The position numbers and the translations under genes were made by a program. From contig DHDH01000050.1 in NCBI GenBank assembly GCA_002399235.1, positions 14,530-20,838 on the forward strand: a stretch of DNA of 6,309 nucleotides, given 5' to 3'. The notes beneath the pieces were generated by a model, which worked only from the letters and a program-made list of their open reading frames with translations, was not told where the DNA came from and did not search any database. Positions 4,367-6,309 of this stretch are shown one piece after another (positions within the stretch are counted from its first letter, which is position 1; every line of letters begins with the position of its first letter). This stretch comes from Firmicutes bacterium UBA4881. GTDB lineage: Bacteria > Bacillota > DTU065.

Positions 4367-6309
4367 ATGGCCGAGAAGCAAGTTGATTTCAAAACCCATA
4401 TTGATCAGTTGGTGACTAAAGCAAAAAAAGCGTCGACTCAGATGCTCGACCTGACCCAAGATGATGTTGACCGCATAGTAAAAGCTATGGCTTTAGCGGG
4501 AGTAGATCATCATATGGAGTTAGCACACATGGCAGTTAATGAAGCTGGTATGGGTGTATATGAAGATAAAGTAACCAAAAATCTCTTTGCTACAGAATAT
4601 GTTTATCATGATATTAAAAGAGAAAAGACCGTTGGAGTTATCGAAGATAACCCAGAAGAAGGATATGTAAAAATTGCCGAACCTGTTGGTATCATTGCTG
4701 GTGTAACACCTGTTACCAACCCTACCTCGACAACTATGTTCAAAGCACTAATTGCTCTTAAAACCAGAAACGTAATTATCTTTAGTTTTCATCCTAAGAG
4801 TATGAATTGTTCAATAAAGGCAGCCAGCATCATGAAAGAAGCAGCTATTCAAGCAGGGGCTCCTGAAGGTTGTATTAGCTGGGTCGAATACCCCTCTATA
4901 GATGCAACCAACTATCTAATGCGTCATCCTGATGTAGCTTTAATTTTAGCTACGGGTGGGTCTGGTATGGTTAGTGCTGCTTATTCTAGTGGTAAACCAG
5001 CTTTAGGAGTAGGACCTGGTAATGTGCCTGCTTATATTGAGAGAACAGCTAATCTTTATCGAGCTGTTAACGATTTGATCTTATCTAAAACTTTTGATAA
5101 TGGCATGATCTGCGCTTCAGAACAAGCTGTTATTGTTGATAAAGAAGTAGCTAACAAAGTTAAGAAACTGTTCGCTGAAAATGGTGGCTATTTCTTAAGC
5201 CCTGAAGAGATAAAAAAAGTAGAAGAGGTAGCTATCGACAAGGAAAGACATTCGATGAGTCCAATGGTTGTGGGACAATCTGCAGAAAAGATTGCCTCCA
5301 TGGCTAACATCAAAGTTCCAGCTGGAACAAGAGTTTTGCTAGCAGAACTAGATGGTGTAGGACCAGATTATCCACTATCGAGAGAAAAACTTAGCCCCAT
5401 TTTAGCTTTTTATAAAGTAGAAGATTACCGCGAAGGTATCAAACGTTGCGAAGATATGACCGAGTTTGGTGGTTTAGGCCATTCAGCAGTAATTCACTCT
5501 AATGATGAAAAGGTTATTCGCGAGTTTGGCAGACGAGTAAGGACTGGTAGACTTTTAGTTAACTGCCCATCAGCTCAAGGAGCGATTGGCGACATTTATA
5601 CCAACAATAATCCTTCCCTCACCCTAGGTTGTGGTTCGATGGGACGAAATTCGACAACAGCTAATGTAAGTGTAGATAACCTATTAAATATAAAAAGATT
5701 GGATATGCGGAGGGTCAATATGATGTGGTTTAGAGTCCCCCCACGCATCTATTTCGAACCAGGTTCACTAGAGTATCTCTCTAAGATGCATTGGGCGAAA
5801 AAAGCAGTTATAGTAACCGATAAAACTATGATAGACATTGGCTATATTAAAAAGGTGACCTACCAACTAGAAAAGATTGGTATTAGTTATGAGATCTTTA
5901 GTGAAGTAGAACCAGATCCATCTGTAGAGACAGTGCAAAAAGGTGTTAGCCTGATGCAGCGTTTTCAACCAGACACAATTATTGCTCTAGGTGGGGGCTC
6001 ACCAATGGATGCAGCCAAAGGTATGTGGCTTTTTTACGAACACCCTGAGACAGACTTTGATGCGCTACGCTTGAAATTTATGGATATTAGAAAAAGAACC
6101 TTTACTTTCCCCGAATTAGGTAATAAAGCTAAGTTTGTGGCCATACCTACCACAAGTGGCACCGGCAGCGAAGTTACAGCTTTTGCGGTCATTACAGACA
6201 AAAATAAAGGTATCAAATATCCACTAGCCGATTACCAACTAACACCAGATATTGCGATTATTGATCCTAATCTAGTCAAAACAGTTCCGGCAAGAGTAAC
6301 GGCAGACAC
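4367..6309 (+). CDS. adhE: Bifunctional acetaldehyde/alcohol dehydrogenase AdhE, 5' part (cut by window end)
   Basis: AdhE reduces acetyl-CoA to acetaldehyde and then to ethanol, using two NADH; it is cytoplasmic and usually forms filaments called spirosomes. 647 codons are open to the window edge; family members are about 860-900 residues, so roughly a quarter is missing. Residues 1-440 are the CoA-acylating aldehyde dehydrogenase: PVGIIAGVTPVTNPTS (106-121), GGSGMV (197-202), catalytic C249 in NGMICASEQ, E340 in EKLSP and H372 in GGLGH, matching C246, E335 and H367 of the E. coli enzyme. A linker with VPPRIYFEPGSLEYL (457-471) leads to the iron-type alcohol dehydrogenase: GGGSPMDAAKG (542-552), PTTSGTGSEV (594-603) and YPLADYQLTPDIAIIDP (618-634). 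The GLDAxTHAxE-type iron-binding segment lies beyond the edge, so ADH activity cannot be confirmed. The frame is intact. The gene has its own promoter under Rex-like operators and points away from the lipoprotein gene. Confidence 0.95.
   Translation, partial: MAEKQVDFKTHIDQLVTKAKKASTQMLDLTQDDVDRIVKAMALAGVDHHMELAHMAVNEAGMGVYEDKVTKNLFATEYVYHDIKREKTVGVIEDNPEEGYVKIAEPVGIIAGVTPVTNPTSTTMFKALIALKTRNVIIFSFHPKSMNCSIKAASIMKEAAIQAGAPEGCISWVEYPSIDATNYLMRHPDVALILATGGSGMVSAAYSSGKPALGVGPGNVPAYIERTANLYRAVNDLILSKTFDNGMICASEQAVIVDKEVANKVKKLFAENGGYFLSPEEIKKVEEVAIDKERHSMSPMVVGQSAEKIASMANIKVPAGTRVLLAELDGVGPDYPLSREKLSPILAFYKVEDYREGIKRCEDMTEFGGLGHSAVIHSNDEKVIREFGRRVRTGRLLVNCPSAQGAIGDIYTNNNPSLTLGCGSMGRNSTTANVSVDNLLNIKRLDMRRVNMMWFRVPPRIYFEPGSLEYLSKMHWAKKAVIVTDKTMIDIGYIKKVTYQLEKIGISYEIFSEVEPDPSVETVQKGVSLMQRFQPDTIIALGGGSPMDAAKGMWLFYEHPETDFDALRLKFMDIRKRTFTFPELGNKAKFVAIPTTSGTGSEVTAFAVITDKNKGIKYPLADYQLTPDIAIIDPNLVKTVPARVTAD
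5709..5722 (+). promoter_or_regulatory. Internal ribosome-binding site and ATG at the AdhE domain junction
   Basis: Within adhE, GGAGGG (5709-5714) lies 5 bases before the in-frame ATG at 5720 (M452) and 8 before the next ATG at 5723 (M453). These codons fall just before the VPPRIYFEP linker, so initiation here would make the alcohol dehydrogenase half alone. GGA/AGG-rich coding sequence (RR codons CGG AGG) could also produce this by chance. Confidence 0.35.

Noticed and set aside
4250..4459. 69-codon minus-strand frame over the adhE promoter and start
   Set aside because: It would run through the Rex-like operator, the adhE promoter and the first adhE codons. It is a shadow of adhE.
6034..6216. 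60-codon minus-strand frame opposite the ADH domain
   Set aside because: It is antisense to the conserved PTTSGTGSE region of adhE and has no start signal.

Overview
The window looks like part of the chromosome of a low-GC, anaerobic, fermentative Bacillota (Clostridia-like) bacterium. The basis is AT-rich spacers, strong GGAGG-type ribosome binding sites, sigma-A-type promoters, classic hairpin plus T-run terminators, a Gram-positive-style lipoprotein signal and a bifunctional AdhE. No species can be named from the sequence alone. All genes appear intact except at the window edges. I see no RNA gene, insertion sequence, CRISPR array or phage gene.

Layout. (1) Positions 1-1982, plus strand: a possible tail of an upstream gene, then a TIM-barrel sugar isomerase/epimerase-like protein (36-821), a 147-bp spacer, and a Gfo/Idh/MocA-family NAD(P)-dependent oxidoreductase (969-1982) closed by a compact terminator. 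Such a pair typically works on carbohydrates or polyols, one enzyme oxidising and the other isomerising, but the substrate cannot be read here. (2) Positions 2033-4090, minus strand: a self-contained single-gene unit with its own promoter, Shine-Dalgarno and terminator. It encodes a 640-residue secreted lipoprotein with one Ig/PKD-like domain and two and a half copies of a ~202-residue beta-helix-type repeat, each copy carrying a DTNxDG loop. (3) Positions 4003-4366: a divergent regulatory region with a promoter for each neighbour and several dyads. The clearest are two Rex-like operators, one lying over the -35 box of the adhE promoter. (4) Positions 4367-6309, plus strand: the first 647 codons of adhE, cut by the window end before the metal-binding part of the alcohol dehydrogenase domain.

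How it fits together. The adhE part makes a coherent picture: AdhE reduces acetyl-CoA to ethanol and consumes two NADH, and Rex is the redox repressor that senses NADH/NAD+, so a Rex-like site on its promoter fits NADH-responsive control. The lipoprotein sits between two metabolic loci with no evident functional link to either. The points most worth a second look are the Rex-like operators, an internal ribosome-binding site and ATG pair placed at the junction of the two AdhE domains, and the regular repeat architecture of the lipoprotein. I found no convincing evidence of a wholly new system.
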